NCBI GenBank assembly: GCA_037447655.1
Contig: JBBHKE010001071.1
Coordinates: 62,001 to 126,000, forward strand
DNA length: 64,000 nt
Direction: 5' to 3'
From: Zygnema cylindricum
Taxonomy: Eukaryota > Streptophyta > Zygnematophyceae > Zygnematales > Zygnemataceae
Part shown: piece after piece, positions 22,056-41,588 of the stretch
Numbering within the stretch: the first letter of the stretch is position 1
Layout: every line of letters begins with the position of its first letter
The notes under the pieces: model-generated
Databases searched by the model: none
The model's input: the letters and a program-made list of their open reading frames with translations, nothing else
What the model was told of the DNA's origin: nothing
Translations under genes and position numbers: made by a program

Positions 22056-25000
22056 CATTGAGCCAGGCGGAGGCAGACGGAGACGCTTCTCTCTCTCCAC
22101 TCCCTCGGAGCTTGGCGGAAGAACTTCGCCGGCTCCCCGTGGAGCATCCTTTTCAGACGATGCCTCTGTGGAGTTGGACCTCCAATCACCAAAAGTCCTT
22201 CTTAATTCTTCTCACTCATCCTCCCGTGTAGAGAGGCTTCTTCGTGAGCGTCAACTTCGTCGTAGCGGTAGCTGTTTCCAGTTTGGAGAGCCGGAGGTAG
22301 GAGAGGGACGGACTCCTGATTCTTTAGGAGCTGACAGTCGCAGTAACAGTTATGAAAATATTCCTGGAGCGGAGAAACCACAGACTCCTGCCAGCCCTCA
22401 ACGACTTCTTGTGGTTGCCAACAGGCTTCCTGTATCTGCAGTAGGAAAGCCTGACGGCAGTTGGTCACTTGAGCTCAGTGCAGGAGGCCTGGTCAGTGCA
22501 CTTCTTGGTGAGGAATCCGAAATCAGTATATTACAAACTGTTACTTTTTAAGTTTTGTTTTTTCAATAATTTAGCACATTGAAGACTTGTTTGAATTAAG
22601 GAGACTTTGTGGAGGATTATGTACATAGTTGTGTGTCGACTGTTGTTTGACTCTACAGCACTTGCAAATCACGTTTTGAGAACATGTAAAAGGCTGGAGT
22701 TTGAGGGGTATATTTTTGGAATTATTTCAACATTACTATCGCTTGTCTATCCTATGTAAGTGAACGTGTTTGTAGAAATGCAGACCAGTGTGCTTTTGTC
22801 GCGTGTGTTTCTTTCACATGTTCTTTGCTCGGTTTGCTGGCTCGCAGGAGTAAAGCAAAACTTTGAGACCTGCTGGATTGGCTGGCCCGGCCTTTATATC
22901 CGTGACGCCAAGGGTCGGGAAAAGTTGGCGGCAGCACTTCAGCAAAAGGTACACCGCCATCCCTAATAGTGTTAGGTACATTGCCCATCCCTATTAGTGT
23001 GAATAACTCTTCTTCGCTTGTGACTTGTTTCGGTCAGATATCACAAAACAATATTAATAACACTATTTAAGGGAGTGGACTGAAATCCCTAAATTAGTTT
23101 TGTTGATACTAGTTTTGGATCTATACTAATATTCCCTTTGCACTAATAGCGATGGGCAGAGTAGCTTGTTGTTCCTTTAGGGCCCTCTATATGTCACTAG
23201 TTAGCCTGTCTTGTGTGTGTCCAGCTTCAAAATATTTACAGCACTTATTTTTCTAAATTGTATGGGCCATCAGGTTGACAAAAGGTAGTGGTTGTTTCTG
23301 AGTAGAATAGTAAGACACCAACTAAATCTTTTTGTGGGGTCTTAAAACAAAGCTGATAAGCTTGGAAAACGTTCTGATGTGATTATCAAATAAAACCTCT
23401 ATTAAATAGAATGGAACAAGGGAATCCATGCGGTACACTTGGCGAAGCCTAAGTGGGCTTTTTTCCCAATAACTGTCACTTCGAAGTTATTTGTGTGCTT
23501 TAATATTGCTCGAACTTGTTGGTCAGCTCATGAATACAAAGGTTATGGGGCCTCGCAGGGATGTGTGCCTGTGTTTTTGGATGAGGAGACTGTGGACCAA
23601 TACTACAATGGGTATTGCAACAATGTACTGTGGCCATTGTTCCACTATATTGGGTTACCGCAAGAAGATCGTCTTGCTGCAACTCGGTCTATTCAGAGCC
23701 AATATGCGGCATATAAACGTGCTAATGAACTCTTTGCAGATGTAGTGCTCAGCAAGTATCAAGAGGGGGATATTGTGTGGTGTCATGACTATCACCTTAT
23801 GCTACTGCCTAAATTTCTGAAGGAGCGCCATGCTCATATGAAGGTTGGCTGGTTTCTTCATACGCCATTCCCCTCGAGTGAGATATACCGTACACTTCCT
23901 CTGAGAGGCGAAATTCTTCGGGCAATACTTATGGCGGACTTGGTCGGGTATGCGAACTTTTTTTGAGATGTTTTTGAAGAGCTGTATTATTTTTTCGTTG
24001 TTTATGGCTCTGCTTAGATTGCTTCAATATACATGTGATGGCGCAGGAGTTTGTCATGCTGTAAGGATCATTGGCTGCTAATAGCGGATCCATTCAGGAA
24101 GTTAGCTGGTTGGGTAGTGAACCCGTCTCTGGACGGGTGTGGCCTTTAAATCCTCACAGTTTTCATACCTACGACTATGCTCGTCATTTTGTGAGCGCCT
24201 GCACGCGAATTTTGGGCCTTGAGGGGACACCGGAGGGAGTAGAAGATAATGGTCGCCTCACGCGTGTTGCAGCTGTGAGTAGCCTTCGCAAGTACTGCAG
24301 CAACCAGAGTCGATCTCATTTGCTGTATTTATTCACAAATCTAGATATATGCAGGTCCTCTTACTTTTGGATTTGGATAACCTCCAAGTTTCGGTGTCCT
24401 CGTGTAGCCACTTCTTCCTTTTTTAATTGACTGGCATAAAGTTGTAAGGTCGCAATGGTCGATGCATTCAATGCATCGTTTGAGTTTTGGGCACAGTTTA
24501 CAGTAGGCACTTGATTGCAGAAATGTAAGGTTGGAGTCCCTTTTTTATTAAATTTGATAAACGCCGATTTTACTAGTTTGGCCTGTAACATGGAAGTTAT
24601 TGGCTACCTTGTAGTCTATCATGCACAGTGGATCAAGACAAGTTAACATTTGCCTTATTTCAAGCAAGAACGATGGAGTCCCTTTAGTGGTTAACTACAT
24701 GCTGATAAACTATTGAGTCAAAGATTCAAAAAGTGAAGCTCGTCGTTGCTACAAATAAATAGCTTGACTTGTGTTGCAAATCTTTCTTTTTGGTTATGCT
24801 ATTGTTGACGATGTGAATCCTATACTTAGTCCTCAGTGGAAATCTTACGGCTAGTTTTTGACCGAACAGACTAGTCAAACTGTCCTAATAGTACAAATGC
24901 GAGAGAGGGATACCAGCTCCTTTCTTTCTCTGCAGTGGGAAGATCTGAGTTGGTCAGATTATGCCAGTATCTTGGTCAGTACCTTACACAGGACTTCTTG

Positions 25001-28000
25001 GCTGCAGTTTCCAATTGGAATCGATCCGGAGCGATTCATTGCTGCATTGGAAACTGATGTAGTTAAGAGTCACATCGCGGAGTTGAGGGCTCGTTTTGCT
25101 GGCCGCAAGGTACACACAATTCTTTGTTTCATATCTCTCAGTGCTCGTAAGGATCGGATGTGCTTGTTGCTGCTAGAGGAAGAGTTTTTTTTTGAGAGAT
25201 ATTTTGATGGTTTATTAAGGTAAAGATATGCAGGTGTTATCTCGATAATCTCACAAACATAGGTTGCACTGTGTTATCAGAATTTATGCGTTGGAGACAC
25301 ACTGGATTGGCAGTATGCTGAAGCAGTATTATTTTGACTGTCGATGTTGCAGGTGATGCTAGGGGTAGATAGACTGGACATGATCAAGGGTATTCCACAA
25401 AAGTTACTGGCGTTCGAAAAGTTTTTGGAAGAAAATCCGAAGTGGCGAGATCGAGTTCTTCTTGTCCAGATTGCTGTTCCTTCTCGTACCGATGTTCCTG
25501 AATGTAAGTTGTACTAACAAAGTATAGAGGAGGAATTCAAGCAGACGCTAGAATGGCTGTTTTAAACGGTGTTTTGCCAGTCGGAAGGTCCTTGCTGTCC
25601 GGGTTGTGTACTTGTAAGGGAGTTGGGATATAGCAGCAATCACTTTCTCCGAGAAATGGTAGCCGGACATGATGCAACAAATGCAGTGATTTTTTTTTTC
25701 AATTAAATCCACTAACCACGAGTAACTGGTGGAACGGTTTTGTGACCTGTCAACAGTATTGCTGTTATTTTGAGATGGGATTTTTTTCAGGTTTTCCACA
25801 TGCTCTTGAATGTGCGAGGTTCTCAAACATCATCTAAATGTGTCGGTTATAATAACATGTTTGACGGGGAATTGTATTGCAGATCAACGCCTGACAAGCC
25901 AAGTCCATGAGATTGTGGGACGAATTAATGGGCACTTCGGCACTTTAACAACTGTGCCTATCCACCATTTGGTATGGAGTTATGGGATCTAAACTGTCTT
26001 TATATGCCAGCGTCTGTTTCAGATGATGTATGAGGATATTTTCATGGTTTTCTGAAGACAACATTGAAGGCCCTTTGACAAAAGAAGGGTAGCTTATTGT
26101 GGCCTTTTACATTGCAGGATCGTTCCCTGGCATTTCATGAGCTATGTGCACTCTATGCAATAACAGGTATGAAGTTAATAACAAAAAATGTTATATTTTT
26201 TGAATTGAGAACTGTTCCTAATGCTGTGTATACTATATGGCCAATGTCTAAGGTTTTAGGAAGATGTCGTACGACGGTCCTCATGAACTTCTAAACCATA
26301 AGGTTGCGCTGACGTTCCGCATTAAATGCAGTAATTTCTCGTTTTCTTAGTGTAGATGTCATTGCTGCTTTTTAATAGGATTTACTTACGAAATCATAAA
26401 GGGGCAATTGGTGTACATATGTGGTAATAACTTATTTGCCTGCTGATGTCATGCAGACGTGGCATTAGTTACATCACTTCGGGATGGAATGAACCTTGTG
26501 AGCTATGAATTTGTGGCATGTCAGAACCTTCGGAAGGGGGTGCTCATCCTCAGTGAGGTGCAGACACCACCTTATACAGCTAATAGATTTGTCACATTTT
26601 CTAAAATAAGGATATACGCCACTCCTTTGGATTTAGAGCTTACATGAGGAGCTCCGGCTTACTGGGATTGGTAACCTTGCTGAGCTTGGAATAGTTTTGA
26701 AAGTTGAAGAATAATTTTAATGGCTTAAAATATAGATGAATATGAGGATGTTTTATGATATTTTAGGCGGCAGTCAGACGGGAGCTGAGCTTCGTTGGAG
26801 TAGTTGATGTTGGGCAGTTTGCAGGAGCAGCCCAGTCATTGGGAGCTGGAGCCATTCTGGTGAATCCATGGAACATCAGCGATATGGCGGCCAGCATGGA
26901 AGATGCATTGAATATGTCGGAAGAGGAGCGCACAGAGCGCCATAGGCACAATTTCATGCATGTCACATCACACACGGCGCAGGCATGGGCAGACACATTC
27001 GTTAGGTGCTGCTTCCTTCCCATCTATGTCCTTACCTCTGCAAAACTTTCAATACTGAGCTGTCACGGGAGACTAAGTAAAAGGATAGTCTGACATGATT
27101 ACTGTTTGTTAATTATGCGGCAGTGAGCTTAACGACACAATTGTGGAAGCAGAACTGCGCACACTTCGTGTTCCGCCCCAGCTTCCGGTTTCTCTTGCAG
27201 CTGAAGTTTACCATAGTGCTTCCAACCGTCTACTCATTCTTGTGAGGCCCTTTCGTTGTCCCGTTTATTTTCTTTCAAGTCGTCAAATTGTGCAGCTATC
27301 CGTGCGTATGGATTCTGACAGATCTTCAGTTTAATCCACGGGATTTTTTATTTTTTTGCGGGGCTTTGTGTTTTGGAAGAGTTGGGAGTTTGCAGCTTTG
27401 CAGAAGCTTTATCTACACTGTTACTTGTGTTTTCACTGTTGCACGTCTTTTCATCATCCTGGCAAGACATATAAGTCAGAAGACCCAGTTGTCGTCTCTT
27501 GTTTTCAATCTCTATGATGGTTTTTTGTTCTTTCGCTCAGGGTTTCAATTCGACGGTCACTGCTCACGTAGAGGCACCTCGTCGCCGTGCTCCTGATCAG
27601 ATTAAAGAAATGAAGTTACGGCTTCATGCACAGATGCCAGAAATTCTTAATGTCCTTTGTGCCGATCCACAGACCACCATTATCATTCTCAGCGGCTCTG
27701 AGCGTGCCATTCTTGATGAGGTAAGATTTGCAGTTGTGCGCTTTTGTCCTGTTGGTGTAGTCTTATGTTGTTCACAGAAAGACATGCTGTTGCCATTAAT
27801 GGAAATGAAGATATGGGCTCGAGGATGACTGCCAAGGTTTTTGGACGCAGTTGTTTGGAGATTATAATGTTTGGCTCGCGGCAGAAAATGGAATGTTTTT
27901 GCGACCTCCTCAAGGAGACTGGATGACCACCATGCCAGAACACCTCCACATGGAATGGGTGGAGAGCGTTCAGGTGTGCTATTTTTTCTGGCCTTCCTTT

Positions 28001-30392
28001 CTTGCATTGAAGCAGAATGTGCAAATTGACAAACAGATGTTAACAAATTTGACTGACACCTCTCTACATAGCGAACGTGTCATAAACAGATGCGATTGTC
28101 GTTTTTTGAAAGTAAAAGCGAACTGTTATGTTGATGTGCTTGAGCATTGGAGCTAATGCTGATATTCTTTCTGGCGGCAGTTGGTATTCGACTACTTCTG
28201 CGAGCGTACTCCGAGGTCATATGTGGAAGCCCGGGAGACTTCACTTGTGTGGAACTACAAGTATGCAGGTGGGCTTTTTGCCAACCTCAGTACGTGAAAG
28301 TTTTGCACATGGGATTTGAACAACTAAAATTAGTCAAACATAAAGTGAGTGACAGTTTCTGTTTGCGTGGTTAAAATGAAATAACAAGCAATGAGGTTAT
28401 TGATTTGCATGAGGGAAGTTGTGGTTGATTCGATAGCTGCAGGAATTACAGTTTGGCTTGGAAGGTTTTGGGATTTTTTGCAGATGTGGAGTTTGGGAGG
28501 GTTCAGGCTAGAGATATGCTCCAGCATTTGTGGACAGGACCCATCTCAAATGCTGCAGTGGATGTCGTCCAGGTGGGGATTGGAAATTCTGTTGTAACTC
28601 TTGAAATCGTTGCTCCATACACAATAAGTTCATGTGGCGAGAGTCTTCTGGTTTGGGTTGGTTTAAGATGTTTTTTACTTTGTCTTCCGGTGAATTATAT
28701 GGTAACGGTGTTGTTTTTTTTTTACAGGGTAGCAAATCGGTGGAAGTTCGGCCGGTTGGTGTTTCCAAGGTATCGGAAATTCTGTTCCCGATGTTTTTCA
28801 TGTTTGTGTTGACTATGCTGCAAATGAAGTAACTATTAGTTTAAATACGAGATTAGTAGTGTTGTGTATCGGGTAAATTTTATCGCGATAAATCCGATAT
28901 TCGATATATCGCTCTGGGACCAACAAAAATTATCGCGATATATTTGGTAAAAAGTGGGCGTCCGTACAGCTTTAGTATATTAAAACGTACGGTACATAGC
29001 ACGGTAAATTGTACGGCAACTCGTACGGAGAATCGTGTGGAGGATCCTTCCCCCCCCACCACTGAGCGAGCGCCCGGAGGGGGGTGGGATGCTTTTGATT
29101 TTTTTTTTGACTTTACGTCACTTCGATATATCACGATAGAAATATCTCAAATTATCGGCCGATATATCGCAAAAATATCGCGAAACTGAGCTTCTCGATA
29201 TATTTGTGCGATATATCGATTATCGGGTACCCAAAAGTAGGCACATATGGAATATCGGCAAGAGGCCTTCGATACACAACACTAGAAATTAGTATCTGTG
29301 GTTCGAAATTGACATGGTGGATCTAACAACCCGTTTCCGACGTCCGTTTCCGGAATTAGTATTGTTAACACTTGTTTTTGGTTAATGCCCAAGAACATCC
29401 GCCATTAAGTCAGTGTTTTTTTTTCCTTCAATAACGATTCATGGCCTATCTCCTGCATTCAGTGGAATGTTTGGCTTTCAAGGACAATTTGTTCCATGAA
29501 GGAGTATTTTAAAGAGGTAAACTTTTTCGGGTTGTTTCTCATGACTATGCTGACTTTGCTTTTGGATTTTGCAGGGTGCTGCAATTGAAAGGATACTTGG
29601 AGAGATTGTTCATCAAAAGCCTATGACAAGTCCTATTGACTATGTGCTTTGTTGTGGTCATTTCCTTGCCAAGGTAGGCCGTCTGAGCTTTTCCATTCCG
29701 TAGAGCATTTGGCTTGTTTAAACAATCATGGCGTATCTGTTAAACGGCTTAATCTTTAGGGGTGAGTATGTGACGATATCCGCATAACAGGAAAATATGT
29801 CATTTGGTTTTTGACGGATTCCAAATATGATACCAATTGGCCTGCTTTTGACTTTCAACTGTGGTGTCCGGATTTTGTTTTTTGGCAGGATGAGGATGTC
29901 TATCGCTTCTTTGAGCCAGAGCCTCCATACGATGGCGAGGAAGGTAGTGTTCGACAAGGTGACAGTCGTCGCGGGGGAGGGATGAGGGGAGGAGGTGAAC
30001 GGCCAGGATTGGGAAAGGTGAAGGGTAAGTTTGGAGAGCACCATGGACATCGTAAAGGCACCTCAAGTTTCCAGCCACACTCTCCTGATCGCAATGGGCG
30101 GTCTGAGTTGACTACTTTCCCTCGATCCGGTAACCGAGAGAAGGGCTCTCTTGAAAGAGTCTCGGTGGATTCAGATGATTCGTCAAGAAGTGGGGAATAC
30201 GTGTCTATATTAGATCTCAATGGGGAACACTATTTTTCATGTGCAGTAGGACGCAAGCGATCCCAAGCCCGTTATTCCTTGCATGCGTCTGAGGATGTGG
30301 TAGCGATGCTGAAAACTATTTCCGACTCGTACGTCCGACCTGGTGGATTAAATGTTAGAAAATTCCAAGCAGGACCAGTGGATTTCAAGTGA
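21997..30392 (+). CDS. TPS1: Trehalose-6-phosphate synthase, class I (TPS1-type), 18 exons, 1012 aa
   Basis: Transfers glucose from UDP-glucose to glucose-6-phosphate, giving trehalose-6-phosphate, a sugar-status signal in plants. Exons: 21997-22507, 22848-22948, 23559-23947, 24160-24274, 25008-25109, 25353-25503, 25883-25971, 26118-26166, 26457-26557, 26818-27005, 27124-27241, 27541-27720, 27851-27973, 28181-28268, 28484-28572, 28728-28769, 29575-29673, 29889-30392. All junctions are GT..AG and in frame. The synthase domain starts at residue 136. Active-site residues Arg143, Asp281, Arg413/Lys418 and Asp512/Glu520 are present, with OtsA-like spacing for the last two pairs. Residues 77-91 (Arg-Val-Glu-Arg-Leu-Leu-Arg-Glu-Arg) match the plant class I N-terminal extension. 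The phosphatase-like domain reads Gly-Phe-Asn-Ser-Thr at 639-643, so both nucleophile Asp positions are lost, as in plant class I. An in-frame stop at 21985-21987 supports the start. It converges on MCM7. Confidence 0.95.
22979..23161. mobile_element. Small TA-target MITE in TPS1 intron 2
   Basis: It is 183 bp with imperfect inverted ends (CATTGCCCATCCCTATTAG and CTAATAGCGATGGGCAGAG), bordered by TA on both sides. The inner TATTAGTG/CACTAATAG part matches the family M terminus while the outer part differs, suggesting a subfamily. It lies in the 610-bp second intron and does not disturb the splice sites. Confidence 0.65.
28857..29284. mobile_element. hAT-like MITE, 428 bp, in TPS1 intron 16
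   Basis: Ends TAGTGTTGTGTATCG and CGATACACAACACTA are the same as in the 16401-17293 copy. The 8-bp flanks GAGATTAG (28849-28856) and GAAATTAG (29285-29292) differ at one base. The element enlarges intron 16 to about 805 bp, the longest in the gene. Confidence 0.8.
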
Positions 30393-31698
30393 GGAAGTGG
30401 TCAGAGATTTAGTGATTTGTGAGATTCATGAGATCCACGAGACTTCAGTGAACAGGCAAGATGGGAAGCTATCATGCCCATGTGCAGCTGTACAGGATGG
30501 CTTTGCAGGTCGTTCAAGAATACAACAATTTTTGCCTACAGAAAAAAAAAGAGATCCATTTGTTAAAGCAGCTTTACAAATTCGTAGTTTTTTCTTCAAC
30601 GCAGGGCTTGTTTTTGCAAATGGTTAGGACCCATCTTCACAGGATTTTCCATTTTTGGCATAAATAGGCTACATTTTAGGATACTTCTTCCGAGATATTG
30701 TTAGTGTAGAATTACATGCATAGTTACAAGCGAGTTCGAGGGTATTATGATTTGGTGTGTTCTCGTGATAAGATTCTGATCTGAGGGCTTTTGAATAGAT
30801 AGATATTAGTGTGGCACATTGACAGCAGAGGATGGGCTTTACAATCAACGAACAGTTAAGGAAAAAAAATGAAAAAAAAAAAAAAAGTTGGTCACTCCAT
30901 TCTCTGCTTCTCATGTATGTGTGGACTGTACGTATGCATGTGTATAGATTGAAATTGAATTAGGAGCTGACAATAAGGGAGCAAATTTATCATAAAAAAG
31001 CATGAAAGGAAAGTGATCATTTATCGCATGAAAATGACAATATCAGGGCAGTACAGACTTTTTCTAGAGTGTGGCCACATCATCTTCATTATTGTGCTTA
31101 CAGTGCACATAATGACAAGAGATCAACTATCTGTGAATTCCCTTGCAAGCATATTCTGCGTACAGCTTAAAAACATAGTCAAGACTAGAAAAACGAGCTT
31201 TATACTAAACTACTTTACATCTGGCGCATGGACTGAAAATGTGCCTAAAACGAATTTCAAAAAACACTTGTTCAATCTAAAACTAATACAAAAAAAAGGT
31301 GCAAATTACTCAAAGTCTAATAATTGCATATAGTTGCAGTTATCTAGAAAAAGTGCAACACTACGCAGTGTCACTCGGGTTTTGTAAGTAAAAAACTGTG
31401 TAAAGGAACTGAGGGAAGTTGTGATCATGTATCAGTGAAAAAACAAGGATGCCAGAGGTAAAGTTGGTGTTTTGAAAGCAAGTGATGGAAAGAAGTGTGC
31501 ATCATCAAACGAAGGGAACTTTAAGACCACACCTTTGTAAGGATGATCTCGGCTACAATCACTGGTTGGGACATTTTACTGTTTTAAGGCGTGTTTTTAA
31601 ACACTGCAGGAGAAAAGTTCCATAAAGGGGAGCATCCCTTCACAGCATCCCCTGCGGTCTGGTTGATGAGTGTAAATTTGGACTGAAGAAAAATCTGA
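30393..31698. other. Intergenic region between convergent TPS1 and MCM7
   Basis: It should contain both 3' untranslated regions. Open frames here, for example 31013-31333 on the plus strand, resemble nothing and are AT-rich. No repeat or RNA gene was recognised. Confidence 0.6.
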
Positions 31699-37745
<6,047 letters not shown>

Positions 37746-40700
37746 TACTTCGAGAGTGAAATAGAGTAGTGGCAAAAGAAACCAGGATAGACTGTAACCG
37801 GAAAAGTGAAGAAGTTCAGCTTGAGCCCCGCTTAGCTTTAAACAGGCACAAAGAGTCAGCGAGAGAAAGGTGGAGAGGAGGGGAGAGGAGGGGAGAGAAG
37901 GAAGGGTCGTATGTGTAACGATCACCAGAGAAAGAGAGGAAGAAACGAGAGAAGCCGAGATCGAGGAAGAAGCATTAATAAGCGGATGATATCATTTATG
38001 GCCGCAGTACTGTCATTTCGCGGTTTATAAAAATAGTCGTATAGACGTTTTAACGCTGTTTAAACTATGGTTTGAACGTTTATATCTACAGAAGTATAAA
38101 CGAGATAAATTTAAACGGTAGGTATTACAGTACTGTACTGTAGTAGTTTAAAGTACAGAATTTTTAAGCTCATGATGTTTCTGAATAAAAATACAATTCG
38201 GGTCTGTAAATTTTTTAACTCTTAGTTCAAAATTTAAAAAATTATAAACTCGGAATTCACAATTTAGAACTCTTGAATTTGAGTTCTAGATTTTGAGCTC
38301 TGAATTAAATTTACACGTCTTTGCTGGAGAGGTCTTTTTTTAGAAGAGAGAAAAGAGGAAGTTAAAAAGGCGAATTCTTCAAAAAAAGAAAAGAAAATGC
38401 ATCGTTTAGGTCATAACGACATACAGATCATTTGCACCGGTACAGTACAGTAGTTTTTAATTTTGCACGCGCATTTCGTGGTTCAAAATGCTTTAATAAT
38501 TTAAACGGTGGTGTTTAATCGTTTCAACGGTCGTCTTGCAAGGTTCAGTAGATCGTCTAAATCTCACACTGATGACTGGTCGCTTTTGGCGGGAAAATAT
38601 GAAGCTGCTATTCGGATATTTGAAGCTGTAAATAATATGGGCGGAAATTCAGTGCGGCTTCCGCCGATGGTTGGGAATTTTGAAGTGTGTATAGAATCGA
38701 TATGAAATGGATTTTATCCGGCTGGATACTCGTCCAGTTTTGCAGATGGGGACAGTACCAATTTTAGTGCACTACATCGTGATATCTCCAGTTTTCGTCC
38801 CTGGATTTTCAAAGTTAGCGCCCAGAAATTGAATAAACTTTCTTTTTTTTAATAAATTTGGTTTGATTAGTTGATTACGCCCAGGCCCCAGTCTAAGGGT
38901 TGTCGGAGACCTCGGGCTAACTTGGTTTTTCTCCATGGTGTTGGGAGAACGCTTGGCGATGTGGTCCTCAGGGATCCGACTGGGACACAAATTTCATCTT
39001 GTGCGGCTTCGCATACAGGTGTGGCGGCTCAGGACGCAACGGCTACAAAGGAAAGAGACTACGATAACCGAGACTCGTCGGACAAATTTGTCCCATTTGC
39101 AGTGAAGATTCTTGGATCTTTGAACAAGTCGCTCGACAATTTCCTTCGCTAGTGTGCGCGACGTTGAATCCAGGGAGCCCTCTGCCGAGTCTTTTGGCTG
39201 CGTTCTACCGTCAACGTGTCTCAATTGCCTTTCAGCGAGGGCAAGCTGCGGCTCTCCTTTGATGTAGCACACTGGCCGATGATAGGCGGGGTCTTCCAAA
39301 CCTTCTACAAAGGGACCTGGTCCATATCCATGATATCCATGGTTGTGGACCTTATCTTGTTTGTAAGTAGACTAGTCTAATATTTTTCTTTTTGTAGACG
39401 GTCTAACTTTACCATCGGAATTTTCGCAATAACGACTCTTTCCCTTTTTTAGCCATGTTGTGGATTGGTTAGGTATTGTAGTGTTAACGGCCCTATTATG
39501 TTGTTGCTTCTTTAAATGTCTTTGCTAGTGCCCCTTTTGTCATGTTCGTTCCTTTCATAATGTTATTTTGTTTCCCCTGCCAATTTTTCAGTTACACCTT
39601 TGCCATCCACTTGTTGAGATCCATGTATTTAGATGGTTTACCATCGGGCTTTCTCAATAAAGTCTTATTTTGTATGTTTGTTCTAATGCGTCATTACATG
39701 GCATCCTGCTAATTTTTGTTTTTGGAGTATTTTTTTCAAGGTCTCTCGAGGTTTTTTAAGCATTTTAGCCTTTTTTACTTAAGGTTTTAGGGCCTTTCTG
39801 GAATTTATAAGGTTTGTTAGGAATTCCTTAGTGTTTTTATGGATTTCTCAGAGTTTATCGCTTTACGCCTTCTTTTAGCATTTTTAAGCAAAACAATTGC
39901 TCAAAAAATCGATGCATCTGCTCAAAATAATTGGTGTTAGAATGCTTTTTTTACGAGGGTATATTGTTTTTGTCCACCCTACATATGATTGATGAAACCA
40001 TTACACTGTTGTCTAAATCATACGTCAACATATGGTTTTAGAAGGTTGATTTTTGTATTTTAAGTGCATATGTTTTGTGGAGAGGATACATAAACGTACC
40101 TTAATTGTGATGCAAGGAAGCAAGGCTTAGCTAGAGAGAGGCGTTAGGCTTGTGGAGGGAAGATTGGCATTGCCTGGGTTGGAACACTGGGATTGGATCG
40201 TCCGAGCCAGCATTATTGCCTCCAACAATTCCTTTCATCCATCTCTAAGAGTGTACATGGTTGGTAGGTCATGGTTTGAGAGGTCCTAGTTTGAGTTTAT
40301 GGTTGAGGGCATATGGGGTACGGATTTTATGGCACTAAACAAGTTATAAATCCGCATGCTAAGCATGAAAACACTTTTTGTATCGTTATATTTCAACACG
40401 ACAGGTTGAAGGTCTGTTACTGCATGGCAAGTTATGAACTATTAGACTTTGATGCTTCGGATAGTTCCGACGTTCTTTATCATGTTGGTGTAAACAGTCT
40501 ACCTTGGACGTGTAGAATTCCAACATCCCTAGCTAAGACTTCCAGCATTCCGACAGAACTTTCGGACTTTTGCCTCCACCAAGAAGTTTAGAATCAAAAG
40601 CCTCTATTTCTTTTCTCTTTCCTCGGTATCTCTTTGTGATTGCCGTAACAAATGTGGTTATTGTGTGTTATATTATAGGTAGTTATGAGTGAGATACTAG

Positions 40701-41588
40701 ATGACCTTAGTATCCAAGTCTCACATTCAAAGTGACAAGAAAACTGAAGCACTTCCAAGCCATACTTTGTTGTACTTACAAGGGATGCCTTGAAAAGGTT
40801 AGTTCCGTTTTTGGCAGGTTTTTTTAGGGTTATTTATGGATTTTAGGGGTTTCTAGGGTAAAAACTAGAGTGCTTCTCTCAATGTAAGGAGGTGTATTCT
40901 GACTTTGGAGCCCAATTGTTAACTCTTCAAGAACCTTTGTCATTGGCCGCGTATTAAATCATATAATTGGACTATGAAACGATCCAAATGAGCAAATTCT
41001 TCTTCGCAGGAGATAGTGCCATACAGCAGGTGTGCACAAACTCGGAGACCGGCCCACGAAGGCAGCTTGAAAGGCACGAAGTAAGGGGGATAAATTTTTC
41101 ATTTTGGGGTGTCCCCGAGTCCATTGCTGTTCCGAGAAGGTTAAATGTGTGTGCCTTAAGCACATAGAGCTATTTGACCTAAAAATCATGACGGAAACAA
41201 ACGTACTAATCATAAAAAAGGATCGAAAAATGTTAATGATCGATTTTCCTGCTTTCATAACAAGGAACTTGATAAGAGGGATTAAATTTTGAAAGTACTG
41301 CTAGTCAAAATCGATTGCGCAAGAATTATTTGGACGGCTATCGAGTCTTTTTTTTTCAACATTTTACAGGAATGCTTCTGTTCCTAAACCTTTTTGAACC
41401 AGGCATTCAAATCTGCATTTAAAGCTAAACAATTTTCTGTTGAGAATTTATACTAAAAACTTTCAGGAACCTTCTAAGCTATCCATCGCAAAAGAATGTC
41501 TAGCATAAAGGATAACATCATAATAATTGAAAAGTAAAGCCGGTGGGAGAGCTTGATTTACAGAAACGATACGCAAAATTAGAAAGGC
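37746..41588. other. Intergenic region without a recognised gene
   Basis: The part nearest 37746 should be the MCM7 leader and promoter. Farther on, two short opposing frames (38871-39152 plus, 39299-38994 minus) overlap and resemble nothing I know. 39370-40900 is AT-rich with many TTAGGGTT/TTTTTA-like runs. Nothing else was identified. Confidence 0.5.
38584..38597. promoter_or_regulatory. Canonical E2F site upstream of MCM7
   Basis: TTTTGGCGGGAAAA fits the E2F/DP consensus TTTSGCGS on both strands. It lies 839 bp before the MCM7 start codon. A partial second site (GGGCGGAAA) is at about 38640 and an E2F-like TTTCGCGG at 38026. E2F control of MCM genes at G1/S is well established in plants and animals. 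Use here is inferred from sequence and position. Confidence 0.6.

Noticed and set aside
30461-30667. Extra coding exon after the TPS1 stop
   Set aside because: The 18th exon ends in a clear stop at 30390-30392 after the conserved C-terminal Phe-Ser-Cys-Ala-Val-Gly-Arg region. The following frames lack motifs.
38871-39299. Two overlapping opposite frames of about 93 and 101 codons
   Set aside because: They shadow each other, match no family I recognise, and show no splice partners.
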